Shown here: positions 16,822 to 25,234 of the stretch, piece by piece
Layout of the letters: every line of letters begins with the position of its first letter
How positions within the stretch are numbered: position 1 is the stretch's first letter
DNA from: Nostoc sp. 'Peltigera membranacea cyanobiont' 210A
GTDB lineage: Bacteria > Cyanobacteriota > Cyanobacteriia > Cyanobacteriales > Nostocaceae
NCBI RefSeq assembly: GCF_002246015.1
Contig: NZ_NOLJ01000007.1
Location: forward strand, 317,173-359,482
Reading direction: 5' to 3'
DNA length: 42,310 nucleotides
The notes under the pieces: generated by a model
Seen by the model: the letters and a program-made list of their open reading frames with translations, nothing else
Told to the model about the DNA's origin: nothing
Database searches by the model: none
Position numbers and translations under genes: made by a program

Positions 16822-18006
16822 TTACAAATTTTGCTGACAGTATTTATAAGCTGTGTATGCCATAGTTACAACCCCAGTGATAATTGCAGATTCATCAACT
16901 TCAAATTGGGGATGGTGTAATGGGTGGTTAATGATTCTTTCTTTGTAGCCGACACCCAAGCGAAACATAGAACCAGGGACATGTTCCAAATAAATAGAAA
17001 AATCTTCAGATCCAAGGGATGGTTCGGGTAAAACTTGAACGCGATCGCAACTCCAAGCTTCTTCTGCGGCTGATTGTAACAATTGCGTCAGGGCGTAATC
17101 ATTTTGGACGCTGGGTACACCTTGGCGATAATTAACTTGATACTTTGCTCCGTAAGTATGGCAAACATTAGATACAATGTTTTCAATCCAGTTTGGGAGA
17201 TGGGCACGGGTTTCAGGATGGAGCGATCGCACGGTTCCCAATAACTGCACTTTATCCGCAATTATATTCGGCGCTCTACCACCATTAATTTTCCCGATAC
17301 TCAATACTACAGGGCGCAAAGGATTCTGCGTCCGGCTGATGGCTTGTTGCAGTGCAGTAATCACTTGGCAAGCAATCCAAATCGCATCAATCGCCTCATG
17401 GGGACGCGCCCCGTGTCCAGATTCTCCCATAATCAGAATCTCTAAATCATCAGCGGCGGCTGTCAATGCCCCGTAACGCACACCAATAGATCCTGCGGGT
17501 ATAGAAGGGAAAACATGAACCCCTAATACAGCCGAGACATTTTCCATCGCTCCATCTTTCACCATCCAGCTTGCCCCTTGAGCAATTTCCTCGGCTGGCT
17601 GAAATAAAAACCGCACTTTCCCACCCAACTCCTCTGCCATTTGGGACAGCACCATCGCTGTTCCTAACCCCACAGTGGTATGGACATCGTGACCGCAAGC
17701 GTGCATAATCCCATCTGCACGAGAGGCATATTCCAAATTTGTGCCTTCTTGAATTGGCAAGGCATCCATATCAGTGCGAATTGCCAATAAAGGGCCATTT
17801 TGGCTAGTGCCTTGGAGTTCTCCAATGACACCCGTTTTGCCAACTCCCTCTTGTACGTGCAGTCCACTGGAAGACAAAACACCAGCTACAAAGGCTGCTG
17901 TTTGGTACTCTTGACCGCTGAGTTCTGGGTGAGAGTGGATGTGGCGGCGAATTTCAATTAAGCGGGGCGCTAGTTTTGCTGCTAAGTCTTTTATATGGGT
18001 AAGCAT
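16822..18006 (-). CDS. M20 family amidohydrolase (N-acyl amino acid/IAA-amino-acid hydrolase-like)
   Basis: The protein is 394 residues from the ATG at 18006; an upstream TTG would add 17 codons but is less likely. The M20D signature is complete: RRHIHSHPELSGQE, RTDMDALPIQE, and HACGHDVH with metal-binding Cys104 and His106. PAEEIAQGA has the catalytic and metal-binding Glu139-Glu140, LGVHVFP has His164, and SLGSEDFSIY and HHPQFEVDE lie near the end. It hydrolyses amide bonds of N-acyl amino acids using metal ions; the exact substrate is unknown. It is a single-gene unit convergent with the hemerythrin gene. Confidence 0.94.
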   Translation of the reverse strand: MLTHIKDLAAKLAPRLIEIRRHIHSHPELSGQEYQTAAFVAGVLSSSGLHVQEGVGKTGVIGELQGTSQNGPLLAIRTDMDALPIQEGTNLEYASRADGIMHACGHDVHTTVGLGTAMVLSQMAEELGGKVRFLFQPAEEIAQGASWMVKDGAMENVSAVLGVHVFPSIPAGSIGVRYGALTAAADDLEILIMGESGHGARPHEAIDAIWIACQVITALQQAISRTQNPLRPVVLSIGKINGGRAPNIIADKVQLLGTVRSLHPETRAHLPNWIENIVSNVCHTYGAKYQVNYRQGVPSVQNDYALTQLLQSAAEEAWSCDRVQVLPEPSLGSEDFSIYLEHVPGSMFRLGVGYKERIINHPLHHPQFEVDESAIITGVVTMAYTAYKYCQQNL

Positions 18007-18089
18007 CGATTTAATAAATCTATAGGCTTTTTTCCCATGATAAAGAACTGTTAACAAACAAAATGCTTTTGCTATACAAGCAGAGTAGC

Positions 18090-18181
18090 AGGGGAAGCAT
18101 GGGGAGCAGGGGAAGCAGAGGAAGAAAAACTAAAAACTATTGATTATTGCCCAGTCCCCAGTTCCCAGTCCCCAGTCCCCA
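18090..18181. repeat. Short tandem repeats GCAGGGGA and CCCAGTC
   Basis: A GCAGGGGA-like run (about 18090-18122) is followed by a CCCAGTC heptamer array (about 18149-18180). The array ends 3 bp before the stop codon of the pentapeptide gene. Both are typical cyanobacterial heptameric repeats and carry no coding potential. Confidence 0.7.
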
Positions 18182-18183
18182 AT

Positions 18184-18747
18184 TTATTTTGAATAGCAGG
18201 TTGTGCCTAGAGTATTTTCGGGTTTGTACTCGTTACATTCTCTGGGATTTTGACGCTCTAACGACCAGCCATAAGGTTTGTCGGAGGTGACAACACCATT
18301 ATTTAAAGTTGTTAATCGGTAGTTAGCACCCCGAAAATTAGTAAATTGCAATTTGGCATCTTTTAAGTTTGCTGCTTCTAAATTGGCACTGATGAAGCCA
18401 GCAAAAGACAGATCGGCATTTTCCAGGGACGCTGATTTTAAATTTGCTCCTGTTAAAGAAGCACCATTGAGATTCGCCGAATTCAGAATCGCACCTTCTA
18501 AATTTGCACCGGTGAGATCGGCATTCGTGAGATTAGCTTGAGATAATGTAGCGGCGCTCAAGTCAGCCCCTCGCAAATTTGCTCCAGTTAGATTCAGCTT
18601 ACTTAGGTCAGCACCACTCAAATTACACCGAGGACAGGCACTTGTTGCCTTCAACTGATCCAAGTCTAGCTGATTTAACGCAAGAGCCTGCTCTGCAAAC
18701 CCTAAACAAGCTAACAGGGAGACGGTGGCAACAATCTTAAGTTTCAT
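18184..18747 (-). CDS. Secreted pentapeptide-repeat protein
   Basis: The 187-residue protein has a signal peptide (KLKIVATVSLLACLGFAEQA, cleaved near 24). Roughly 16 consecutive A(D/N)LXX pentapeptides follow from about 42 to 140, for example LSGADLSKLNLTGANLRGAD, expected to form a right-handed quadrilateral beta helix. Single Cys residues flank the repeat (CPRC near 38-41, and two in the tail). Location is probably the periplasm or thylakoid lumen. Function is unknown, as for most family members. The candidate sRNA at 18879-19012 starts divergently about 130 bp upstream. Confidence 0.87.
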   Translation of the reverse strand: MKLKIVATVSLLACLGFAEQALALNQLDLDQLKATSACPRCNLSGADLSKLNLTGANLRGADLSAATLSQANLTNADLTGANLEGAILNSANLNGASLTGANLKSASLENADLSFAGFISANLEAANLKDAKLQFTNFRGANYRLTTLNNGVVTSDKPYGWSLERQNPRECNEYKPENTLGTTCYSK

Positions 18748-18878
18748 ATTTTTTACTGATATTTACAAAAATGACAAGTTACGAACATTACGTACTGTCA
18801 TCCTTACATATACTGCTTCTCTAAGGAAGTACAGGGATGAAGCATTGATTAAGAAGCTGTAAAAATACCATAAATTCT

Positions 18879-19012
18879 AGTAGTAAGACTACTCAAACGG
18901 AAATATAGGCTATAGAATCAAATCGTAAGGAACTATACCGAACCAATTATAGACTACCAAATATGTGATCCCCCTAGCTCGATAAAAATACGACTAGGGG
19001 GATCTTGTTTTT
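18879..19012 (+). ncRNA. Candidate small RNA with 5' hairpin and strong terminator
   Basis: A sequence CCATAAAT ending at 18875 could be a -10 box. The predicted RNA begins with the hairpin AGTAGT-AAG-ACTACT (18879-18893), continues through about 70 unstructured A-rich bases, and ends in a strong terminator (18967-19012). No ORF or ribosome site is seen and no plus-strand gene lies upstream, so the terminator has no other owner. The length of about 134 nt is typical of cyanobacterial sRNAs. A half-site GTA-N8-AAG centred about 43 bases upstream faintly resembles NtcA boxes; I give that little weight. Confidence 0.5.
18967..19012 (+). terminator. Rho-independent terminator of the candidate sRNA
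   Basis: GATCCCCCTAG pairs perfectly with CTAGGGGGATC (11 bp, strand positions 18967-18977 and 18994-19004). TCG/CGA inside the loop may extend the stem. TTGTTTTT follows, so termination works on the plus strand. Confidence 0.85.
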
Positions 19013-19165
19013 AGGCACTTGATTGACAACAAAGGCAGAGGACAGGAGGGATTTATCCCAATATCAGCAATTCTCAATTTAGGAAAACTTCCCCAAAGTG
19101 CGATCGCCCCTTATCCGTCACCATCCAAAATGCTGCTGATATCTTGTGTTGCGTAGCGCGATCGC

Positions 19166-19483
19166 CTACTCTGCATCAGGTTCAATACGCGCTTGCCGAC
19201 TGTGGCGAATATGAATAATAGCCACAACATCCTCCTCAACCACAAACAACACTCGATATTGTCTACGTTTGCCGACGAAGAGTTGACGAATTTCTCGCCC
19301 AATCCCTTGTGCTTCCGGTGCTATTGGGCATCGTTTGGGAAACAGTTGTAGGGAGGCAATCTCATCTTGCAGGTCGTAGTACCATTGATTAGCAGTTTCA
19401 GCATCAAAGTTGCCACACATCCAACGGTAAGTGTTTTCTATGTCTTGAAACGCGGTTGGCTGGATCAAAACCTGATAAGTCAT
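19166..19483 (-). CDS. ParE/RelE-type toxin
   Basis: A 105-residue protein with the ParE fold order: VLIQPTAFQDIENTYRWM, ANQWYYDLQDEIASLQLFPKRCP, then REIRQLFVGKRRQYRVLFVVEEDVVAIIHIRHSRQ. The C-terminal RVLF and IIHIRHS strands are the family hallmark. Its start overlaps the antitoxin stop by 4 bp, so the two are coupled. The family poisons either gyrase (ParE) or mRNA translation (RelE), and the sequence alone does not decide which. Confidence 0.85.
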   Translation of the reverse strand: MTYQVLIQPTAFQDIENTYRWMCGNFDAETANQWYYDLQDEIASLQLFPKRCPIAPEAQGIGREIRQLFVGKRRQYRVLFVVEEDVVAIIHIRHSRQARIEPDAE

Positions 19484-19728
19484 GGGCGAGGGGGAATCTG
19501 GAGTTGATGACGCAGTTCTTCTAACGCTTGGGTGGCAGGAAGTCCTTCACCGCGATCAAATTCGGCTAATCCCTGCCGAAGACTGATGATGGTTTCCAGG
19601 GTGTCAAGTTCAAGATCAGCGGATTGAATAGGATGCGCTTTGAGGAATTGCAAAAATTGCAGCACTGGTAGCAAGAGTTCATCAGACGCGTTTGCTAGTT
19701 CGTGTAATAAGAGTTCGCGTATCGTCAT
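19480..19728 (-). CDS. Cognate antitoxin of the ParE-type toxin
   Basis: An 82-residue acidic protein (TIRELLLHELANASDELLLP, then a LRQGLAEFDRGEGLPATQAL-like segment) in the position of the antitoxin, overlapping the toxin start by 4 bp. The C-terminal EFDRGEG pattern is common in ParD-like or DUF2281-like antitoxins of cyanobacteria. A HIP1 site (GCGATCGC) lies just upstream of the start. Confidence 0.78.
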   Translation of the reverse strand: MTIRELLLHELANASDELLLPVLQFLQFLKAHPIQSADLELDTLETIISLRQGLAEFDRGEGLPATQALEELRHQLQIPPRP

Positions 19729-19845
19729 GATGGCGATCGCCTTTTCTAGAATTTGTTCTCAGTATACCAATCGCACTTTTCCTCGAACAACGCGATCGCC
19801 TTTAAAGTTTCCCCAAAACGCGATCGCTTTTTTTGACTTTTAACT

Positions 19846-21606
19846 TCATCGCCATCCCAAAAGGCGCAATCCAGGGACAATTAGGTAATAACTCACTCCT
19901 AACCAGAAGCTGATAAAGAAGCCTACAGTGCCAAAAAAAGTCAGAGGCAAGTATAACTCTGACCAAGCTGGTTGACTGGAAAATTGGAAAATTGGAGGTG
20001 CTAACTTTAAAAGAATCAAAACTGCATAGGCGATCGCACTGCCAAAGGCCGCGAACACAGCGTACACTACATGATGGCTGCGAAATCTTAAACTCAAGGT
20101 GAGTAGGCAAACTGCCACTAAAATCACTGCCACTAAGCCCTCGCCGCTATCTTTTGGGGTGATTAATTGCAAAATTAACCAGCCGAAGCCATAGCTAATT
20201 ATGCCCATCAGGGAAGCCACTAAAAACCGCCGCCGTTGACCAAAACACCCAGATACTGTCAGTCCCCATGCGGTTCCCCAGCCTGCGGCGACGAATACCA
20301 AAATATCTGCCCCGAAGACGGGTTGAGTATTTGGTACTAATTGATTTAGCTGACTTCCAATCAATTCCACAATCTGAGGCCCCAAGCTGGTACGATAGGC
20401 CAAAATAAAACCTGCGATCGCACCAAAATAAGCGCCGATAGTACTCAAGATCATCGCCCAAATCGTCGCCAAACAAGCTCGGAAAATTTTGAAGATTGTC
20501 TGAGCTATAAAAATAACGGTTTTGGTAACAGCTAGGCTAAAGTTAGCTAAAACTTGTTCAATAGCTTGTGTTATCAGTGTAAATCTCTGGGAAACATGCG
20601 TTGAGCCTTGCTTAATATTGTCTCGCAGTTGGGCAAATAACCCTGGTGGCGGTAATGGTTGAGAAATCTTCGCCAAACGTTTTTGAATTATAGCTGCATT
20701 TGCGGGACGCGATCGCACATCCTCCTGTACCATCTCATCCAGCAAATCTGCTAGTTGCGGGTTGACATTCACCACAGTTCGCCAGCGCAATTTACCCGTT
20801 TGCTGATCTTCCAACTCTAGCGGGTATTTGCCTGTTAGTAGTTCGATCACCGTTCGACCAAGAGCATAAAAATCGGCACTTGGCCCAACAATACCTCCAG
20901 TCACTTGTTCTGGCGGACTGTAGCCAGAAGAAAATAATCGTGTGGAACTAGACTTAGAACGCAGCTTAGAGGCGCTAAATTGTTTCGCTCCGCCAAAATC
21001 AATTAACACCAAGCGATCGCCCTCTGCTTGCCCTGGAGACGGGGTTACAGATGGCGAAGATGTACCCAGCATTAAATTAGAAGGTTTGATATCCCGGTGA
21101 AGAATCTGACGTTTGTGTAATTCTTGTAAAATCTGCACAGCTTGGGCAAACCAATTTAAAACCAAATTCTCTGGACACCCTTGGGGAAACTTTTTTAATA
21201 TCTCCTCTAAAGTCCGCCCATTGATTTTTTCCATTACCAGACAAGGCAGTTGGTGCGGTTTGGGATTAAACAGTTGTACCTGAAAATACCCTTCGGCATC
21301 AACTCTGGGGACACCTGGATGGTGCAAATTAGATAAAACCGCCGCCTCTTGGGTAAATAATTCCAGTGCCTTGGGCGAATCTTCTACCAATACTTTTAAT
21401 ACTTTCTCTGTTTGAGTTGTTTCATCCCAAACTGTGTAGATTTGAGCAAATCCTCCCGATCCCAAGGGCTGAAGTGGAACATAGCGGTCTAACAACTCTA
21501 GCGGTGCGCCACAGCTGTTGCAAAATTTGTTTCCCCAAGGCTGAGGATAAGGACGTTGACAATCAGGATTTATGCAGTGAACCGCACTCTGAGTGATGTG
21601 GGACAC
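19846..21606 (-). CDS. Zinc-ribbon Ser/Thr protein kinase with multi-pass membrane C-terminus
   Basis: A 586-residue Hanks-type kinase with a GTG start; an in-frame stop just upstream excludes longer forms. The N-terminal zinc ribbon has C11, C16, C29 and C32. The G-loop is LGSGGFAQIY (49-57), the ATP-binding Lys is likely K71, and catalytic HRDIKPSN (170-177) and DFGGAK (203-208) follow. A low-complexity insert TSSPSVTPSPGQAEGD separates the catalytic loop from the DFG. From about 365 on there are several membrane helices, so the cytoplasmic kinase is tethered. Its ligand and targets are unknown. A terminator at 21684-21704 separates it from rpsU upstream. Confidence 0.9.
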   Translation of the reverse strand: MSHITQSAVHCINPDCQRPYPQPWGNKFCNSCGAPLELLDRYVPLQPLGSGGFAQIYTVWDETTQTEKVLKVLVEDSPKALELFTQEAAVLSNLHHPGVPRVDAEGYFQVQLFNPKPHQLPCLVMEKINGRTLEEILKKFPQGCPENLVLNWFAQAVQILQELHKRQILHRDIKPSNLMLGTSSPSVTPSPGQAEGDRLVLIDFGGAKQFSASKLRSKSSSTRLFSSGYSPPEQVTGGIVGPSADFYALGRTVIELLTGKYPLELEDQQTGKLRWRTVVNVNPQLADLLDEMVQEDVRSRPANAAIIQKRLAKISQPLPPPGLFAQLRDNIKQGSTHVSQRFTLITQAIEQVLANFSLAVTKTVIFIAQTIFKIFRACLATIWAMILSTIGAYFGAIAGFILAYRTSLGPQIVELIGSQLNQLVPNTQPVFGADILVFVAAGWGTAWGLTVSGCFGQRRRFLVASLMGIISYGFGWLILQLITPKDSGEGLVAVILVAVCLLTLSLRFRSHHVVYAVFAAFGSAIAYAVLILLKLAPPIFQFSSQPAWSELYLPLTFFGTVGFFISFWLGVSYYLIVPGLRLLGWR

Positions 21607-21683
21607 AACCGCTACAATACAAAGGCTGACTTGATTTTAGCGTTTCTTTAGGTTTCCTGATTTTAAAATAGACAAAAGAAAAA

Positions 21684-21704
21684 CCCTCATAGAATCTATG
21701 AGGG
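21684..21704 (-). terminator. Terminator downstream of rpsU
   Basis: CCCTCATA-GAATC-TATGAGGG is an 8-bp perfect stem followed, on the minus strand, by TTTTTCTTTT. It ends rpsU transcription about 160 bp after the stop, beyond the heptamer array, and insulates the kinase gene. Confidence 0.85.
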
Positions 21705-21783
21705 AATTTATTCATATTTACAGCGGATTTTCAGGAAGGTGAAGTACACAAGCTAAGTCTCAAAGCAAGGTATAAAGCCTGTT

Positions 21784-21847
21784 TGACTTCTGACTTCTGA
21801 ATTCTGAATTCTGAATTCTGAATTCTGAATTCTGACTCCTGAATTCT
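21784..21847. repeat. Heptameric short tandem repeat (TTCTGAA type)
   Basis: About nine units of TTCTGAA/TTCTGAC-like sequence in tandem lie between the rpsU stop and its terminator, so they are part of the transcript's 3' UTR. Related units occur at about 33346-33376 and 33452-33483. Confidence 0.85.
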
Positions 21848-21862
21848 GCTGTATCTCAGCCC

Positions 21863-22051
21863 TTAGTTACGAAAACTTCTCTTACTTTGTCTGTGCTTGG
21901 CAACTTCTTTGCGCTTGCGTTTTTCTAAGGGTGTTTCAAAATGACGATGCTTTCTCATGTCTGGGAAAATTCCCGCCTTGGAAACTTCTCGTTTAAATCG
22001 TCGTAAGGCTGATTCAATGTGTTCATTGTCACCTACAATTACTTGGGTCAT
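21863..22051 (-). CDS. rpsU: 30S ribosomal protein S21
   Basis: A 62-residue basic protein (TQVIVGDNEHIESALRRFKR, then FEPLEKRKRKE-like tail with KHRQSKRS) matching bacterial S21. It lies downstream of an RRM-protein gene, an arrangement known in cyanobacteria. A weak T-rich terminator between them may reduce read-through. S21 helps mRNA start-site recognition on the small subunit. Confidence 0.96.
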   Translation of the reverse strand: MTQVIVGDNEHIESALRRFKREVSKAGIFPDMRKHRHFETPLEKRKRKEVAKHRQSKRSFRN

Positions 22052-22110
22052 TATTTCTCCTACTAAGTTGACTTCATCAATGGCTATGCAGGCGGTAACA
22101 TTACAAAAAA

Positions 22111-22132
22111 AAGACAGACTCTTGTTTGTCTG
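22111..22132 (-). terminator. Partial terminator between the RRM gene and rpsU
   Basis: On the minus strand CAGAC and GTCTG pair across a short A-rich loop and are followed by TCTTTTTTTT. The stem is only 5 bp, so some read-through into rpsU is likely. This fits the linked but differential expression known for rbp-rpsU pairs. Confidence 0.6.
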
Positions 22133-22167
22133 ACCTTAAGACTCTTGGTGAGTTTTTGTTTCCAAGG

Positions 22168-22500
22168 TTAGTATCGTCCGCCACCGCCACCGCCACCGCC
22201 GCGGTTGCCGTATCCTCCTCTGTTACCACCACCAAAGGAACCTCTATCACCTCTGTCTTCCTTGGGTTTAGCCTTATTCACTTTCAGGTCACGACCCATC
22301 CACTCAGCACCGTCAAGAGCTTCAATGGCAGCAGTTTCTTCGGCTTCAGTTCCCATTTCCACAAAAGCAAAGCCGCGCGGACGACCTGTTTCACGGTCAG
22401 TAGGTACTTGAACGCGCTTTACAGTACCATATTCTGCAAAAATACCACTTAAATCTTCTTGTGTAACATCATAAGAGAGGTTACCTACATAAATTGACAT
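22168..22500 (-). CDS. rbpA: Glycine-rich RRM RNA-binding protein
   Basis: A 110-residue protein with one RRM: RNP2 IYVGNL (3-8) and RNP1 RGFAFVEM (42-49). A glycine-rich tail from about 88 (NRGGYGNRGGGGGGGGRY) follows. The family is cold-inducible in cyanobacteria and binds RNA. The rbp gene name is by family; paralogs are common, so the exact letter is a guess. Confidence 0.93.
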   Translation of the reverse strand: MSIYVGNLSYDVTQEDLSGIFAEYGTVKRVQVPTDRETGRPRGFAFVEMGTEAEETAAIEALDGAEWMGRDLKVNKAKPKEDRGDRGSFGGGNRGGYGNRGGGGGGGGRY

Positions 22501-22826
22501 CGATTCTCTCCAAAATCATCACTGTGTAGAGATTTTAATTTCTCTCAGAAGTCTGTAAATACTAAAAGGAAAAAGCCTTTCAATACTAAAACCAAAGACA
22601 TCACTGAATTAACTCTCATAAATCTAGGATGACATACGAGCCAACTCTTTGCACCCAGTAGATAGTTAACCAGTGATGCGATCGCACCTAAGCGATCGCC
22701 CGCCCCCACATACCCTAAGTACAATCCACCGCAAAAAGGGGTTGGAAATGGAATAAGATAAATTCTGTAGGGTGATATAGAAAATCAGACATACAGGGGC
22801 GCATCTTTAATATCCGAATTGAACGT
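22501..22826. promoter_or_regulatory. Upstream region of the RRM gene
   Basis: About 320 bp without a gene. It contains an A-rich stretch just upstream of the RRM start (22501-22600). Cold-inducible RRM genes in cyanobacteria carry long 5' leaders, and this one could too. GCGATCGC-type octamers sit at about 22679 and 22693. No operator was recognised. Confidence 0.35.
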
Positions 22827-23043
22827 TTGACTGCATTCACCATGAAGCATTACTTCAAAATTTTAATACGAAAGGCAGAGTCAGGCAACAAATATAAAAC
22901 TATTGTGACTTGTACTCTTTTGGAAAACCCGCCATCAAACCAACTGCGATGCTTACAGAGGCAAGCATCGCGAGTCTTTTTTTTTGGCGCTAGCCTCTCC
23001 TTTCGGAAAAGGGAAATAAGTGGCGTAACATCATGTTCGGCTA

Positions 23044-23377
23044 AGGGATTTCCAAATAAAAAAATATCCAATTAACTCTTGTGGGGTGGGCGTCTCGCCA
23101 TTGGTGTCAACTTAAGCCGAAAACTATTATTGGACAGGCGTTTTGCAAATGCCTCACGCCCTCATCCCCTAACCCCTTCTCCCAAGGGAGAAGGGGAATT
23201 GAATGTCTAGCTCCCCTCTCACTGATGGGAGAGGGGCTGGGGGTGAGGGCAAAACGTTGTCACCAAGCGGGTTTAGCGTTAAGTTGACACGTATGGCGTC
23301 TCGCCCGCGCCCAGTTTATATGGCGGGCAAGATGCCCACCCCACAATATTGGATAATTTATTTCTTGGAGTTCCCTA
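23044..23377. repeat. MITE (AGGGA..TTCCAAA ends) containing a second, nested MITE
   Basis: The ends AGGGATTTCCAAATAAA and, inverted, AGGGAACTCCAAGAAATAAA extend inward through TATCCAAT and TTGTGGGGTGGGC on both sides. The inner element (23100-23294) interrupts it. The uninterrupted relative is the copy at 27499-27624. No ORF is supported. Confidence 0.75.
23100..23294. repeat. Nested 195-bp MITE with GTGTCAACTTAA termini
   Basis: The terminal inverted repeats ATTGGTGTCAACTTAA and its counterpart (16 bp, 2 mismatches) bound a G-rich/C-rich palindromic core (CCCCTTCTCCC / GGGAGAAGGGG). An apparent 11-bp target duplication, GGCGTCTCGCC, flanks it at 23089-23099 and 23295-23305. A copy of about 157 bp lies inverted at 25936-26092, about 96% identical by eye. 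Confidence 0.75.
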
Positions 23378-23552
23378 ACGCTCTTCCATCAGTCTTGGGA
23401 AAAGCAATCGCTGCAAGGCTTACGAGACTTCGGTTTTCAGGTTTTAGCTAGATTTTTGAATTTATATTAGAAAATAAAGCCTCAAACCTTGATTGGGTGA
23501 TAGTTTCAGTTTTCTGCTTCGATTATTGTTTGATGAGAGTGATGGAAGAGCG

Positions 23553-25232
23553 CTAATTAACCAAAGTTGCAATCTTAAGTTGCCGAACATCACCTTTCCA
23601 AGCTGTCTCCAATTCAGCTTTGACAAGTTGAGCGGCCTCGTCTTTGCCTAATGCCTGTAAACTTGCCTGCAAGCCAAATAGAGAACGTCCATTATGGGGA
23701 TATTTTTTTAAATCGGCACGAAAGACTTTCTCAGCTTCTCTATAGTCACCCTTAGCCAAAAGCACAGCACCCAAAGATTCCCGCGTCGGAAAATACCAGT
23801 CTGGTGGTTCCACGTAATCGAGGGCATCTTCTGCTGCCACCGCTTTTTCTAGCAATAAAATGGCAGATTCATAATCACGCTTTTCTCTAGCAATTTTGGC
23901 GTCTAGAACTTTTGAGGCAATGTCTAAAATGCGACTGGCGGGACTGAATCCAATGGTTGCCGCGGTGGAAATTCCCTGTTTGGCAGCCAGTACTGCCCGA
24001 CTTTCACTTGCTGCATCTTCAAGTTTACCTGTGGCTGCGCTTGCCATGCCGCGAGCAAAATGCCAAAGTGCTGAGGTAGTGGGCAATTTAGCTTCGGGAG
24101 CAAGAGTTTTTAAGATGGCATCCCAATCACTAAAGCGTGTCTGAATCAGCATTTTGCTGCCGAGAAATCCCTCTAGCATTGGTGCATACGGGTCAATAGC
24201 AGTAGCATTTGCGACTAACTTTTCTGCGGCTTGGAGAGCATCTTTATATTTTCCGGCCATACTGCTAGCCACCATGAAGAAATCTACATTGTGGTTGTAG
24301 TACATCATGGGGTAAGTACCCTGGACTTGATATTTTTTGATGTAAATATCATCTTGAGCGATCGCCTGCTGGTTTGCTTGCATTGCCCCTTCATAATCTC
24401 CCACACGAAAATAAATATGACTTGGCATGTGTACCAAGTGTCCCGCCGCTGGCGCTAGAGTTCCGAGTCGTTTAGCACTGACAAGGGCCCGTTCTGGAGA
24501 AGGTGAGGCTTCCACTGCATGGATATAGTAATGATTAGCTCCTGCATGATTCGGGTTACGTTTGAGAACTGATTCTAAAACAGCCACAATTTCTTCTGTA
24601 TCTGGCTGTGGCTTACCATCTTTAGTCCAGTGCTGCCAAGGATGCAGATCCATCAGGCTTTCAGCGTAAAGTGTCGCCGCATCCAAATCATCAGGATAGC
24701 GGTTGACTAGGGTTGCCATTGCTTTGGCGTAGTCTACTGCTAGTTGATACAAATCAGCATCGGCATCTTGAGAGTAACGTTTTGCTAAGACGGTAATGTA
24801 GTCTCGTTCTTGGGTAGAAGCTTGGGTAGAAAGTGCCAAAGCTTGCTGTACTGCTTGGTAAGCAGCTAATTCTCGGTTGGGATCTATTGCCGAGTTAATG
24901 TTGGGGCCCAAGGCTAAAGCAACACCCCAATATGCGATCGCTAAATGCGGATCGAGTTTGGCAGCATATTGAAAAGAACGCACTGCCTCATCATGATTAA
25001 AAGCGTAAATTAAATTTAATCCCTGATCGAAAAACTCTTGGGCTTGGGGATTAGAAGTAGAAACTGGATGGTGGATTGTGCCAAGTCCAGATATTAAGTT
25101 GTATGGCTGTTTTACTTCAGTGTAGACGTGTTGGTGGAGGCTCTCGTCGAGAAGCGGTTTGTTGTCAGCCATCGCCGCACTAGGAGCGACTAAAGAGAAT
25201 ATAAGCACCCAAATTAGAAATAAGTACTTCAT
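23553..25232 (-). CDS. Secreted TPR protein with His/Glu-rich conserved core
   Basis: A 559-residue protein with a signal peptide (KYLFLIWVLIFSLVAPSAAM). TPR-like helices follow (AQEFFDQGLNLIYAFNHDEA). A conserved core is HAGANHYYIHAVEAS, then GHLVHMPSHIYFRVGDY and YNHNVDF. More TPR units occupy the C-terminal half (REAEKVFRADLKKYPHNGRS). The clustered histidines and glutamate could bind a metal, but no enzyme is assigned to this family as far as I know. It starts 2 bp after the stop of the small membrane gene, so the two form an operon. Location is periplasm or membrane surface. Confidence 0.85.
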   Translation of the reverse strand: MKYLFLIWVLIFSLVAPSAAMADNKPLLDESLHQHVYTEVKQPYNLISGLGTIHHPVSTSNPQAQEFFDQGLNLIYAFNHDEAVRSFQYAAKLDPHLAIAYWGVALALGPNINSAIDPNRELAAYQAVQQALALSTQASTQERDYITVLAKRYSQDADADLYQLAVDYAKAMATLVNRYPDDLDAATLYAESLMDLHPWQHWTKDGKPQPDTEEIVAVLESVLKRNPNHAGANHYYIHAVEASPSPERALVSAKRLGTLAPAAGHLVHMPSHIYFRVGDYEGAMQANQQAIAQDDIYIKKYQVQGTYPMMYYNHNVDFFMVASSMAGKYKDALQAAEKLVANATAIDPYAPMLEGFLGSKMLIQTRFSDWDAILKTLAPEAKLPTTSALWHFARGMASAATGKLEDAASESRAVLAAKQGISTAATIGFSPASRILDIASKVLDAKIAREKRDYESAILLLEKAVAAEDALDYVEPPDWYFPTRESLGAVLLAKGDYREAEKVFRADLKKYPHNGRSLFGLQASLQALGKDEAAQLVKAELETAWKGDVRQLKIATLVN

Positions 25233-25234
25233 GA

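Noticed and set aside
18826..18842. NtcA box upstream of the candidate sRNA
   Set aside because: Only the GTA half matches at the right spacing (GTA-N8-AAG); too weak to list as a site.
19530..19840. Plus-strand frame antisense to the antitoxin gene
   Set aside because: It is a shadow of the minus-strand antitoxin and HIP1-rich DNA, with no ribosome site or family match.
22827..23075. Overlapping frames of 70-80 codons on both strands before the nested MITE
   Set aside because: They run into the MITE end, have no recognisable pattern, and mirror each other on both strands.
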